Positions 22,486 to 30,391 of a DNA stretch of 43,353 nucleotides are shown one piece after another; within the stretch, counting starts at the first letter, position 1, and every line of letters starts with the position of its first letter. A program made the position numbers and the translations under genes. This stretch comes from a virus. Where the stretch lies: IMG/VR virus record IMGVR_UViG_3300048833_000778, positions 1-43,353 of that record. One strand, written 5' to 3'. Below the pieces are notes generated by a model. It was given only the letters and a program-made list of their open reading frames with translations, had not been told where the DNA came from and ran no database searches.

Positions 22486-22784
22486 GAGCACCCTGTGGAG
22501 GTGCCACACTCGGTGCAGACTTGGCAGTGACCTGCGATCTGCATTTTCATGCTGCCACAGTGGGTGCATGCGTCGCCGGTGAAGCCTTGGGACTTGGCGG
22601 CCTCACGCGTCATGGCTGGCTGTTCCGATATCGCTTCGGCGACGGCAGCGATTGAGCCATCCTCCCAAGCCTCAAGTAACTGCAGAGCTAAGACGCTTTC
22701 GCCCCGCCGATTGAGATAGGCGAGGATGACGTTGGCCGCGGCGATTGACCCTTGCTCGAAGCCCTTGTCGAAGTCGGTGCTCAT
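22482..22784 (-). CDS. Small phage protein with C-terminal zinc ribbon
   Basis: This 100-residue protein has a helical front and a C-terminal double C-x-x-C module (CTHCGSMKMQIAGHCQVCTE and CGTSTGCS), which resembles the zinc ribbon at the end of B12-dependent ribonucleotide reductases. It may bind a nucleic acid or another protein. The start overlaps the helicase stop by 4 bases (ATGA) and its stop overlaps the next start, so it is translated with its neighbours. Confidence 0.6.
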   Translation of the reverse strand: MSTDFDKGFEQGSIAAANVILAYLNRRGESVLALQLLEAWEDGSIAAVAEAISEQPAMTREAAKSQGFTGDACTHCGSMKMQIAGHCQVCTECGTSTGCS

Positions 22785-24403
22785 TCCGCCGCCTCCGCCC
22801 GCTCGAAGGTCCTGTTGACGATGTCAAAGTACTTGCCGTTCGGCTTGACCGAGATCGTCGCCGGCATGATCAGCTCGCCCCTGCGCTCGATCGCTTCGGC
22901 GGCCGTCTTTGGGAACGGGTTGCTGCCACCATGCAGAGACCACCACTGGCATGCGCGCTGCCGCGGCTGTCCCGTGTAGCCGAACGCCAACCACTCCCTG
23001 TATTCGGAGATCCCGGCGTAGTAGGTCACCCGAACGCTGTCAGGGCTGCCCAGCTTGCTCCAGGCGCCGAGGCTCCAGTCGACGACCGGCAGCATCTTCG
23101 GCGGCACGACTTCCGTCGACAGGATGCCGAGGTCGCCGTCGGCGCGCGCCTCATGCTTGGGCTTGTTCTCGACTGGCCACTCGTGCCCGCAGTCGGGGCA
23201 GACGTGGACATTGAGCGCCACCAGGTCATGGCAGTCCGGGCACTCCTTCGCCCGCACGCTATCGACTGCGACCTTGCCATCGTCGCCCTCGCCCTTATCC
23301 TTCTTGCCGCCAACAGCGACGGAGTCGACGGGACCATGCCGGGCAACGTTGCGCGCGAAGTCGAGGACGAGGCAGTTCTCCTTGCCCTCGCTCTTGCGCG
23401 TCCCGCGACCGACCATCTGAACGTAGAGCGAAGTCGAAAGCGTGGGCCGCAACATCGCGATCAGGTCGACGAGTGGCGCATCAAAACCGGTCGTGAAGAC
23501 GTTGGCGCCGGTCAGCACCTTGATCTGACCTGCCCGGTAGGCCCGAAAGATGCGGTCGCGTTCCGGGCCGGGCGTGTCCCCGGTCACGGTCTCTGCCGAG
23601 ATGCCACGGGCGCGGAAGGCGGATCGCACGGCGTGGGCATGATCTACGCCGGAGCAGAAGGCGAGCCAGGCGCGGCGGTTCTCGCCGAAGCGAATGATCT
23701 CGTCGACGGCCTCGACGGTGATCTGGTCGGCCGCAGTTTCGAGTTGCCCGGCATTGAACTCGCCGCGAGAGCGGGCTACCGCCGACACGTCGATCTGGGC
23801 GGCCGTGGCCTTGCTGATCAACGGCGACAGGTAGCCGCCGTCGATCCCGTCGCGGATGCCGAACGAGAACACCGTCTCATCGAACAGACGGCCGTCGCCA
23901 TCATCGAGGCGGCCGGTGCCCAGCCGGTATGGTGTGGCGGTGAACCCGACGACCCGTAGGTCGGGCACCGTGCGGCGCAGGCCTTCCAGCAGCTGCAGGT
24001 ACATCCCCTCGCCGGCGGACGGCACGAGGTGTGCCTCGTCTACCAGTACCAGGTGGCGCGGGCCGAGCGCGGCCGCCTTTCGGTAGACCGACTGCACTGA
24101 GGCGAATGTGATCGAGTGGTGGCTGTCGCGGCGACCGAGTCCGGCCGAATAGATGCCCATTGAGCCGCCGGGGTAGAGGTTCAGCAGAGCCTTGAAGTTC
24201 TGCTCGACCAGTTCCTTCACATGCACCAGCATCAGCACCCGCATGGTGGGAAAGTCAGTGCGGATGCGGCGCACTAGTTCGGCGATCACCATCGACTTGC
24301 CGGTGCCGGTCGCCATCTCGACGAGCGGGTTACCGCCGCCCTGCTCCCAGTAGGCATAGACGGCGTCGATGGCCGCCTGCTGATAGTCGCGAAGCTGAAT
24401 CAT
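22781..24403 (-). CDS. DEAH-box superfamily 2 helicase with zinc ribbon
   Basis: This 540-residue helicase starts MIQLRDYQQAAIDAVYAYWE, a Q-motif-like opening. It has Walker A ATGTGKS (residues 31-37), DEAH (122-125), VGFTATPYR (motif III) and the C-terminal LTGANVFTTGFDAP and QMVGRGTRKSEG motifs. A CPDC...CPDCGHEWP zinc ribbon follows at about residue 400. Such helicases in phages act in replication restart or strand opening. The true start is the ATG overlapping the gcrA stop (24403); an upstream frame exists but is a shadow. Confidence 0.9.
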   Translation of the reverse strand: MIQLRDYQQAAIDAVYAYWEQGGGNPLVEMATGTGKSMVIAELVRRIRTDFPTMRVLMLVHVKELVEQNFKALLNLYPGGSMGIYSAGLGRRDSHHSITFASVQSVYRKAAALGPRHLVLVDEAHLVPSAGEGMYLQLLEGLRRTVPDLRVVGFTATPYRLGTGRLDDGDGRLFDETVFSFGIRDGIDGGYLSPLISKATAAQIDVSAVARSRGEFNAGQLETAADQITVEAVDEIIRFGENRRAWLAFCSGVDHAHAVRSAFRARGISAETVTGDTPGPERDRIFRAYRAGQIKVLTGANVFTTGFDAPLVDLIAMLRPTLSTSLYVQMVGRGTRKSEGKENCLVLDFARNVARHGPVDSVAVGGKKDKGEGDDGKVAVDSVRAKECPDCHDLVALNVHVCPDCGHEWPVENKPKHEARADGDLGILSTEVVPPKMLPVVDWSLGAWSKLGSPDSVRVTYYAGISEYREWLAFGYTGQPRQRACQWWSLHGGSNPFPKTAAEAIERRGELIMPATISVKPNGKYFDIVNRTFERAEAAE

Positions 24404-25002
24404 GCTGTCGCCCTCGCAGTCGCGAGCTGGCGATGCTGCTCGCAATAGGGTGATCTGGCATCGGAGTGCAGGCCGCAGAACAGGATGGGCGCATCGCCGA
24501 TCGGCCACTTGCAGGTGTGCTCGTTGGTCTGCATCAACGTGATCGGCGTGGCGCCGACGATAGGCTCCCACGCCTGACTGCGCAGCAACTTCTGCCCTAC
24601 GGGATCGTCGACTCGGAGTGCGTTGAGAGCATCGACCGTGCTAGTGGCCTCCGGACGTTCCTTCCGAACGCGAGCGATCTTTAAGGCGAGCCCACCCCCG
24701 TTTGACGTACGAGCCTTCCGCGCCGCGTCGGCCACGCCCCGATGTTTGCCGGCGGCGCCGCGCCCACCAGTGGCCTTTGCGGCGCGGATAGCCGTCTCCT
24801 TGCGCCGGACCAGCTTGAGGCGCGCGACCTTGCCGATGACTGCGTTCCGGGTGACGTCCTCGCCGAGTGCGAGGGCGATCTCGGACGCCGATGAGCCTTC
24901 GAGCCACATCTTCTTGAGGGTCTCGGTCCGCGCTTCGGTCCAGTCGGCGTGATGGGGCGGGTTGGGCGCCTTGAGGCGCGCTGCTTCTGCTGCCCCGGTC
25001 AT
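24400..25002 (-). CDS. gcrA: GcrA-family cell-cycle regulator
   Basis: This 200-residue protein has the GcrA N-terminal helix-turn-helix (residues 20-62, WTEARTETLKKMWLEGSSAS, DVTRNAVIGKVARLKL) and the C-terminal Cys/His module (TCKWPIGDAP, ILFCGL, SPYCEQH) that contacts sigma70. Host GcrA recruits RNA polymerase to promoters with methylated GANTC sites. The middle is basic and disordered. It starts on the stop of the methyltransferase gene (TGATG), so the pair is translated together. A phage copy may redirect the host cell-cycle programme or activate phage promoters. Confidence 0.9.
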   Translation of the reverse strand: MTGAAEAARLKAPNPPHHADWTEARTETLKKMWLEGSSASEIALALGEDVTRNAVIGKVARLKLVRRKETAIRAAKATGGRGAAGKHRGVADAARKARTSNGGGLALKIARVRKERPEATSTVDALNALRVDDPVGQKLLRSQAWEPIVGATPITLMQTNEHTCKWPIGDAPILFCGLHSDARSPYCEQHRQLATARATA

Positions 25003-25901
25003 CACGCTGCCACTCCCTGCACGAGGTCAGTGCCGACGCGATCGGTCTCGGCAACCTTCAGGTTGCGCACGGCCTCCCTGAAATACTTCGGGCTTAGCTC
25101 GGTACCGAGGAAACGGCGACCGTGGCGAATGGCCTCGTAGCCTTCCGAACCGATGCCAGTGAATGGCGAATAGATGGTCTCGCCCGGATTAGACCAGAGC
25201 AGGATGCAGCGCCGGATGAGGTCCAGCGGCATCGGGCAGAGATGCTTTTCCTCGTCGGTCTTGCCGACATTGAGGACGTCGGTCTCGCGGGTGTTCATCC
25301 ACACCGGCGACGCCCACTCCTGCCATACCTCGAGCGGGAACTGCTCCGGGTTGTGGACGATCGGACTGGTATCCTCGATGCCGTCGGCCCATTTGCGAAA
25401 CACCACGATGTACTCGGGCATGCCGCCGCCACTGCGCGCGGCGTCCTCGCGAAAGTGCTTGTAGAGCAACCGGTCGGCCTTGGTCTTCTGCATCTCCTTT
25501 ACCGGGTCGCGCCACACCGTGATCAGCCGATGGAAGGTCCAGCCCTCCTCGACGTGGACGCGGATGCACTCCCCGGTGAAGTGGAACAGGCCGCGGTCCC
25601 CCTTCTCGGAAGAGTTGGAGTAGTAGACGAGGTCCTTGACGTGGATGCAGGTATTCCGGCCGGGCCGGGTGATGCGCAGCTTCTCCCGCACCAGGTGGCG
25701 GTAGGACGCGAAGAACTCGTCATGCGAGCCGACATTGCCCATGTCGCGCTCGCTCTCCGAGTAGATGTAGAGGGACGAGAACGGCGGGCTGTAGACGCTG
25801 AGGTCGACGCAGTTATCGGGCATCTGCGCGGTGAACTCGACGGTATCGGCGTTGAGGATGGTCCAGTCTTCACCGGACGCCTGATCGAGAACGTTGGTCA
25901 T
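25002..25901 (-). CDS. Beta-class DNA methyltransferase (N6-adenine or N4-cytosine)
   Basis: This 299-residue protein has motif IV VYSPPFSS (SPPF at 38-41) near the N-terminus and the AdoMet site YSPFTGIGSEGYEAIRHGRR plus LGTELSPKYF near the C-terminus (244-275). This order (IV first, I last) defines the beta class, which includes CcrM. SPPF is more usual in N4-cytosine enzymes, so the target base is open. The ATG overlaps the stop of the SNF2-type helicase gene (ATGA) and the gene is followed directly by gcrA. It may protect phage DNA or set methylation marks read by GcrA. Confidence 0.85.
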   Translation of the reverse strand: MTNVLDQASGEDWTILNADTVEFTAQMPDNCVDLSVYSPPFSSLYIYSESERDMGNVGSHDEFFASYRHLVREKLRITRPGRNTCIHVKDLVYYSNSSEKGDRGLFHFTGECIRVHVEEGWTFHRLITVWRDPVKEMQKTKADRLLYKHFREDAARSGGGMPEYIVVFRKWADGIEDTSPIVHNPEQFPLEVWQEWASPVWMNTRETDVLNVGKTDEEKHLCPMPLDLIRRCILLWSNPGETIYSPFTGIGSEGYEAIRHGRRFLGTELSPKYFREAVRNLKVAETDRVGTDLVQGVAA

Positions 25902-27301
25902 GCGAGCCACGCGGGAAGCCGCGCCTCCTTGGTCGGGGAATAGGTCTGCAGGATCTTCGAGGACTGGGCGGCGCGGGCCATCGCGGCTGCCATCTCGGAC
26001 TTCATGGCATCGTGGTCCCCGGCCTTGCGGTTGATCACGTGCCAGATCGCTTCCTCGGTATCGGCGCACACGACGTGCACGCGGACCGGCCGTTCCTGCC
26101 GGAAGCGCCAACTCCGGCGCACGGCCTGATAGAAGCTCTCATAGGAGAAGCTCAGGCCCATGAATGCCTGGCGGGCGCAGTGCTGCCAGTTGAGGCCAAA
26201 GCCTGCGATCGAGGGCTTGGTCAGCAGCACCTTGAACTGGCCAGTGGAGAAGCCCTGAAGGCGGTCCTCCTTCTTCTCGATCTGCATCGAGCCGCGGACC
26301 TCGATCGCCTGTGGCAGCACCGCCGCCACGGCGTCGGCCTCGTAGTCGGTCTCGACCCAGATCACCCAAGGCTCATTCGGCTCGGCCGAGACGATCTCGG
26401 CGAGTTTCGCGGCCCGCGCGGCCGTGGTCAGGCGCTTTTCCTTGTGCACCGAGGTGGCGGACAGGTCGGGCATGCGGAACAGGTGGATTTGCCCATCGGC
26501 CTCCTCGCCGGCGTCGACGGCACGATCGGCGGAGACGAGGTGGCGCTGCAGTTCGAGCGGCGGCATGGCAAAGCCGTCGTCGCTGAAGCCCAGGTCGGAC
26601 GGCTTCGAGACGCACCGCGCCCAGCTGGCCACCCAATCCCAGAACGGGCGGATCGCCGGCCGCTTCAGCCGGTACCGGCCCATCTGGCTCAGGTCAGCGA
26701 TGAACCAGCGAGAGAGCATTTCCGGCGCTTCCATCACGCCGAGGAAAGCCGAGTGTTGGCCCAGCTCGGTGTGATCGTTCGGCGCCGGCGTCGCGGTAGC
26801 GGCGAGCCGATACGGGGTGCGAGCGAAGGCCTCGATCAGTCGGCGCGTCGTCTTGCCGGTGAAGCTTTTGAGGATCGAGCTCTCGTCGAGGATGACACCA
26901 CCCCACAGGCCCGGGTTGACCTGCTCGAGTCGCTCGTAGTTCGTCACCACGATGCGCGGATCGACGGGCGCCGAGCCTGTTCGGCTCTGGCTCGCCTCGA
27001 TGCCGAACTTTTCGGCCTCGGCGATGTGCTGAGCGCCGACGGCGAGGGGAGCCAGCATCAGCACCGGCTTGTTGGTGCGGCGCACGACCTCGTCACCCCA
27101 GGCGAGAGCCATCCCGGTTTTGCCGAGGCCGGTGTCATAGAACAGGCCAGCCGAACCGGCGCGTAGCGCGAACGCAGTGCCGTGCCGCTGGTGATCGAAC
27201 ATCCAGCCCGGTAGCTTGCCTTCGTCGACATCGGCGAAGCCGTTCGGTTCGAACGCGACGCGCTTTTCAGCGATCAGTGAGCGGTAGCTCTGGAGGGTCA
27301 T
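25898..27301 (-). CDS. SNF2-type helicase/translocase
   Basis: This 467-residue protein is an SF2 ATPase: FDHQRHGTAFALRAGSAGLF, Walker A DTGLGKT (56-62), VILDESSILKS (DESS at 139-142), TATPAPNDHTE, and the C-terminal VLLTKPSIAGFGLNWQHC and AVRRSWRFRQERPV motifs. It has neither nuclease nor methylase domain. It lies directly before the methyltransferase gene with an ATGA overlap, so the two may act together. Related helicases are common in phage replication modules. Confidence 0.85.
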   Translation of the reverse strand: MTLQSYRSLIAEKRVAFEPNGFADVDEGKLPGWMFDHQRHGTAFALRAGSAGLFYDTGLGKTGMALAWGDEVVRRTNKPVLMLAPLAVGAQHIAEAEKFGIEASQSRTGSAPVDPRIVVTNYERLEQVNPGLWGGVILDESSILKSFTGKTTRRLIEAFARTPYRLAATATPAPNDHTELGQHSAFLGVMEAPEMLSRWFIADLSQMGRYRLKRPAIRPFWDWVASWARCVSKPSDLGFSDDGFAMPPLELQRHLVSADRAVDAGEEADGQIHLFRMPDLSATSVHKEKRLTTAARAAKLAEIVSAEPNEPWVIWVETDYEADAVAAVLPQAIEVRGSMQIEKKEDRLQGFSTGQFKVLLTKPSIAGFGLNWQHCARQAFMGLSFSYESFYQAVRRSWRFRQERPVRVHVVCADTEEAIWHVINRKAGDHDAMKSEMAAAMARAAQSSKILQTYSPTKEARLPAWLA

Positions 27302-28452
27302 GCCGCCCTCCCGATGGTCACTGGCGACGCTTCACGGAGCGATTTCAGCGCAAATGCCTTGTCGGCGCCGCGCATCGGCATGAGCACCGCCCACGACTTC
27401 TGACCGGCCACACTCAGCTTTATCGGCGCTCCATCCGAACTGAATGCGAGGCGTAGATTCTCCGCGCCCATGCGGGTGAGCAGGCTCCGCATTTTTTTGG
27501 TGTTGAAGCTGATCATCCGAGCGGCGCCGGCATTGGTCGTCGCCACTTCCCCGAGTGTCTCGTGGATGAGGGCGTCGCCATCGGTGCCGGTCAGCACGGC
27601 GGCCGAAGCGCTGAAGGTCAGCGTGGCGCACGGTCCGCTTTGAGCCGACAAGGCCTCGGCGCGCTTCATCGCCATCAACAGCCGCGACTTGTCCAACGTG
27701 ATGCCGGCGCTGCTGTCGTCGAGTTTTGGAGTGACGCGCTTCCAGTCAGGAAACGTGCCCTCGATCAGCTTCGTCGTCAGCGTGACAGAGGGCCAGTTGA
27801 AGCGAACTTTCTCCACGTCGAAGAGGGTGACGCTGTCGGCCTCCGGCATGGCCAAGAGAGCTTTGATGGCGTCGCGCGGAAGGATCTTGCCCTGCAACGC
27901 CTCGACGCCGGCAGCGAAGGGAGCCACCGACATTTGGTGACCGTTTGTGGCCACAAGGCACGGCTGATCTTCGAAGTCCTTCGAAATGCAGATGCCGTTA
28001 AGGTAGTAGCGCGTTTCTTCGGTCGAGATGGAGGGCGCAACGAACTTCACTGCCGTTCCGAAGCCCGAGTCCACAAGAGGAATGATCCCCGCCTCGGTCG
28101 CCTTCGCTCCAAGCAGACTTGGCCAGCCATCAGGGTCGGTCACGGGCAGGTCGGCCGCTCCGCCCGGATAGGCGATCTTCGCCCACTCCTTGCCCGCGGT
28201 GATGGTGACGGTGGCATCACCGTCGATCAGGTCGACGAGCCGCTGAAGACGACGGTAGTCGACGGTGGTCTTGCCTGTCGCCGCCGTAGCGGCCAGGCGG
28301 ACGGCAATCTCCTGATCGAGATTGGTGCCCTTGAGCGTGGCGCCATCGATCAGAACGCAGGCTAGCACCGGATAGGTGTTCCGGCGTTCAATGACGTGGC
28401 CGACGAGGCGCAGGGCGCTTCGCAACTGGCGGGCAGTGGTTTCGAGCTTCAT
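27298..28452 (-). CDS. DNA polymerase III beta-subunit-like sliding clamp
   Basis: This 384-residue protein has the clamp pattern over three repeats: N-terminal HVIERRNTYPVLACVLIDG, the middle TEETRYYLNGICISKD with LVATNGHQMSVAPF, the PDWKRVTPKL turn, and the C-terminal VLMPMR end. The length agrees with bacterial DnaN (about 370). It would ring DNA and hold a polymerase. No replicative polymerase is visible in the window, so this clamp must work with the host Pol III or another enzyme, and could hold it on phage DNA. Translation is coupled to both neighbours by 4-base overlaps. Confidence 0.85.
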   Translation of the reverse strand: MKLETTARQLRSALRLVGHVIERRNTYPVLACVLIDGATLKGTNLDQEIAVRLAATAATGKTTVDYRRLQRLVDLIDGDATVTITAGKEWAKIAYPGGAADLPVTDPDGWPSLLGAKATEAGIIPLVDSGFGTAVKFVAPSISTEETRYYLNGICISKDFEDQPCLVATNGHQMSVAPFAAGVEALQGKILPRDAIKALLAMPEADSVTLFDVEKVRFNWPSVTLTTKLIEGTFPDWKRVTPKLDDSSAGITLDKSRLLMAMKRAEALSAQSGPCATLTFSASAAVLTGTDGDALIHETLGEVATTNAGAARMISFNTKKMRSLLTRMGAENLRLAFSSDGAPIKLSVAGQKSWAVLMPMRGADKAFALKSLREASPVTIGRAA

Positions 28453-29396
28453 GGCGAAACGCTCCGTTCAGCGCCGTCGACCCAGGCGCCGCCGCGGGCG
28501 AGCTCATAGGTCACGGTTTCATTGGCGGGGTCGGCGTCGACCTGCTCACCGGGCACGAGGCCAGGCAGGAACAGGTGTTGCGGGCAGCCCAAGGCCTGCT
28601 CGTCGATGCCGATGGGGCGGTTGTGCCGGACGCACTGCCAGCCGCCACCCGCGACGGGCGACGAGTGGAGGCAGGTCCGGCAGTTGCGCAGCGCGAACTC
28701 GCCGGCGTGGCAGAGATCGAAGGCAGGACAGAACTTGCACTCGAACCAGTTCGGATCGTCGCTGACCCGCGCGGCCGGCTGGTTGGCGTCGCGGATACGC
28801 TCGGCCTTGGCGAGCAGCGTCATGGCGTGCACCGCGTCGTGCTCAATGCGCTCGGAATGGAGCTCGTCGGTGTCCTTGTTCCGCACGAGGTAGTAGGATC
28901 GCGTCAGGCCGAGCAAGTGCATGCCGATCTGCAGCGCCGGGATGCGGTCGGGCTTGCCGATGGCGAGGCCATGCTTGACGATCTGCGCAAAAGCCTTTGC
29001 CGGCTGCTGGTCGGCATAGAGTAAGTGCACCGTCTTCGGCGCCTCGAGCAGCCCCTCGACGGTGCCGGTGATCTTCTGCCGGTAGTGGCCATCAGCCGCG
29101 ATGACGTCGATGGCCATGAAGGTCTTGGGGTCGACGCGCTGCACCTTGACGCCGGCGTCGGACAGGCTGGCGACCAGCTCATCCATGTTCTGCTGGCGAG
29201 CGAGGTTCGATCGGACGATGCTGCCCGGGAACCGCTTCGGGTCGCGCGCCCAGCGGAACGCGTACCATCCCTGGCGCTCGCAGTTCGAGGCGAGCAGTCG
29301 AGCAGTCAGCCGCTGCGGCAGACGCACATCCTGGTGCTTCTCGTAGTGCGCGTTGATCGCGTCGATGGTGGGGTGAGGAACGGAGAGCTCGACCAT
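28449..29396 (-). CDS. Cas4-like PD-(D/E)XK nuclease
   Basis: This 315-residue protein has four Cys that could hold an Fe-S cluster: one near residue 39 (LLASNCERQGWYAFRWARD) and three in NWFECKFCPAFDLCH (about 230-240). Between them lie nuclease core strands (FMAIDVIAADGHYRQKITGT, VEGLLEAPKTVHLLYAD). This is the layout of Cas4/AddB-type exonucleases of phages. The C-terminal 75 residues add CRTCLHSS and WQCVRH, a further metal site. The start overlaps the stop of the CtrA-like gene (TGATG). A role in recombination or host DNA degradation is likely. Confidence 0.7.
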   Translation of the reverse strand: MVELSVPHPTIDAINAHYEKHQDVRLPQRLTARLLASNCERQGWYAFRWARDPKRFPGSIVRSNLARQQNMDELVASLSDAGVKVQRVDPKTFMAIDVIAADGHYRQKITGTVEGLLEAPKTVHLLYADQQPAKAFAQIVKHGLAIGKPDRIPALQIGMHLLGLTRSYYLVRNKDTDELHSERIEHDAVHAMTLLAKAERIRDANQPAARVSDDPNWFECKFCPAFDLCHAGEFALRNCRTCLHSSPVAGGGWQCVRHNRPIGIDEQALGCPQHLFLPGLVPGEQVDADPANETVTYELARGGAWVDGAERSVSP

Positions 29397-29833
29397 CACG
29401 CCGCCTCTGCATCCCAGATGCGCCGGTGCTCGTCCTCGACGAGCTTGGCGATGACCTGTTCGGGCGTACCGCCGCGGACCATGATGATCTCGTCGAGCAG
29501 CTTGGTATCGACGCCGACGGTGATGCCAGTGTGCTCCGGCGCCATGGCGTAGAGCGGATTGCGGCAATAGCCCCTGCCCCAGACCGTCTCGATGGCGACG
29601 CGATGCACCCCGAGCTTCGCCCGCAGCTTGGTAACGAAAACGTCGAGGATCTTGATGTCCGGCTCGTCGCGGCCGCCGTAAGCCGCGCTGAGCAGAAATT
29701 CTCGGGTGGCAACGCGTTCGTGAGACAGGATCGTCCGCAGGATAATGTGCTCCTGCTTGGTGACATGCGCGTTGAGCGGCTCGCCATCGACGAACAGCAT
29801 GTTGCGGAAGTCGACGCTGATGAGGATGGTCAT
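29396..29833 (-). CDS. CtrA-like DNA-binding domain protein without receiver
   Basis: This 145-residue protein has an OmpR/PhoB winged helix (residues about 13-92) whose core DEPDIKILDVFVTKLRAKL and IETVWGRGY is almost that of CtrA, the master regulator of the alphaproteobacterial cell cycle. The CtrA receiver domain with its phosphorylated Asp is absent, so it cannot be switched off by dephosphorylation. The last 50 residues (TKLLDEIIMVRGGTPEQVIA) are helical and unlike CtrA. It could bind CtrA sites at the origin and promoters without control. The start is ATG 29833, overlapping the stop of the zinc-finger gene; a GTG one codon earlier is also possible. Confidence 0.8.
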   Translation of the reverse strand: MTILISVDFRNMLFVDGEPLNAHVTKQEHIILRTILSHERVATREFLLSAAYGGRDEPDIKILDVFVTKLRAKLGVHRVAIETVWGRGYCRNPLYAMAPEHTGITVGVDTKLLDEIIMVRGGTPEQVIAKLVEDEHRRIWDAEAA

Positions 29834-29988
29834 CACGCACCGCCATGCACGTCAGCGACGTGCTTCTTCAGCCCTTTGGCACCGCGCAGCTTCTTCTGGC
29901 AGTGCGGGCACTCTTCCTGAGCGCCGGACCGGGACCGCTTGTTGGTGCGAGGTTGGTTGCCTCGTCGCTCCTTCACGATCTCCAGCAT
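29833..29988 (-). CDS. Small C2H2 zinc-finger protein, 51 residues
   Basis: This short gene has a basic N-terminus (RRGNQPRTNKRSRS) and a single finger CPHC-x12-HVADVH (residues 27-48: C-x2-C, 12 residues, H-x4-H). It starts on the stop of the previous gene (TGATG) and ends on the start of the CtrA-like gene. Prokaryotic C2H2 fingers such as Ros/MucR in alphaproteobacteria bind DNA, but those have a larger fold. It may be a small DNA- or RNA-binding helper. Confidence 0.6.
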   Translation of the reverse strand: MLEIVKERRGNQPRTNKRSRSGAQEECPHCQKKLRGAKGLKKHVADVHGGA

Positions 29989-30299
29989 CACGCCGCCTCC
30001 CGCTCGCGCTGCTCGACCTTGATGACGACGAAGGTCGCGGACGGCTTCCGGAAGGCTTCGACGTCGATGCCGGCCTTGATCATCGCTGCCTCATCGAGAC
30101 CGCCCTTGCGCTCCTGGAGCTTCTGGCTGGCGATACATTCGTCGCCGCCGAGACTGTCGGCGCGGCCCATCTCGACGCTGATCTTGGCCTTGAGGTCGGT
30201 CTCCTCCTCGGTCAGCGCCTTGATCTGCTGGCGGACGTCGAAGAGGCGGTCGACGGGATGACGGTTGGCCCGCTTGCCGGGCAAAGAGGTATCGGTCAT
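29988..30299 (-). CDS. Hypothetical early protein
   Basis: This 103-residue protein has a helical front (DRLFDVRQQIKALTEEETDL), a central SLGGDECIASQKLQERKGGL segment and a beta C-terminus. AAGGA lies 8 bases before ATG 30299, which is preferred over a GTG at 30305. It begins a new coupled block after a gap of about 90 bases (30300-30391), where a short palindrome GGCCAGTGGCC is the only structure seen. Proteins of this kind often sit next to Cas4-like nucleases in phages. No function is known. Confidence 0.5.
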   Translation of the reverse strand: MTDTSLPGKRANRHPVDRLFDVRQQIKALTEEETDLKAKISVEMGRADSLGGDECIASQKLQERKGGLDEAAMIKAGIDVEAFRKPSATFVVIKVEQREREAA

Positions 30300-30391
30300 C
30301 GTCACGGTCCTTTCGTGCGACGGTTTCGTTTGCTGCGATGGGAGTGCCGGGCGGCGCGGTTTACGAGGCCAGTGGCCGCCCGGCCGCTACA

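Noticed and set aside
30322-30330. An extra copy of GGTTTCGT in the gap before the DUF669 gene
   Set aside because: An 8-base match is expected once or twice by chance in 43 kb on two strands, and it has no partner copies nearby.
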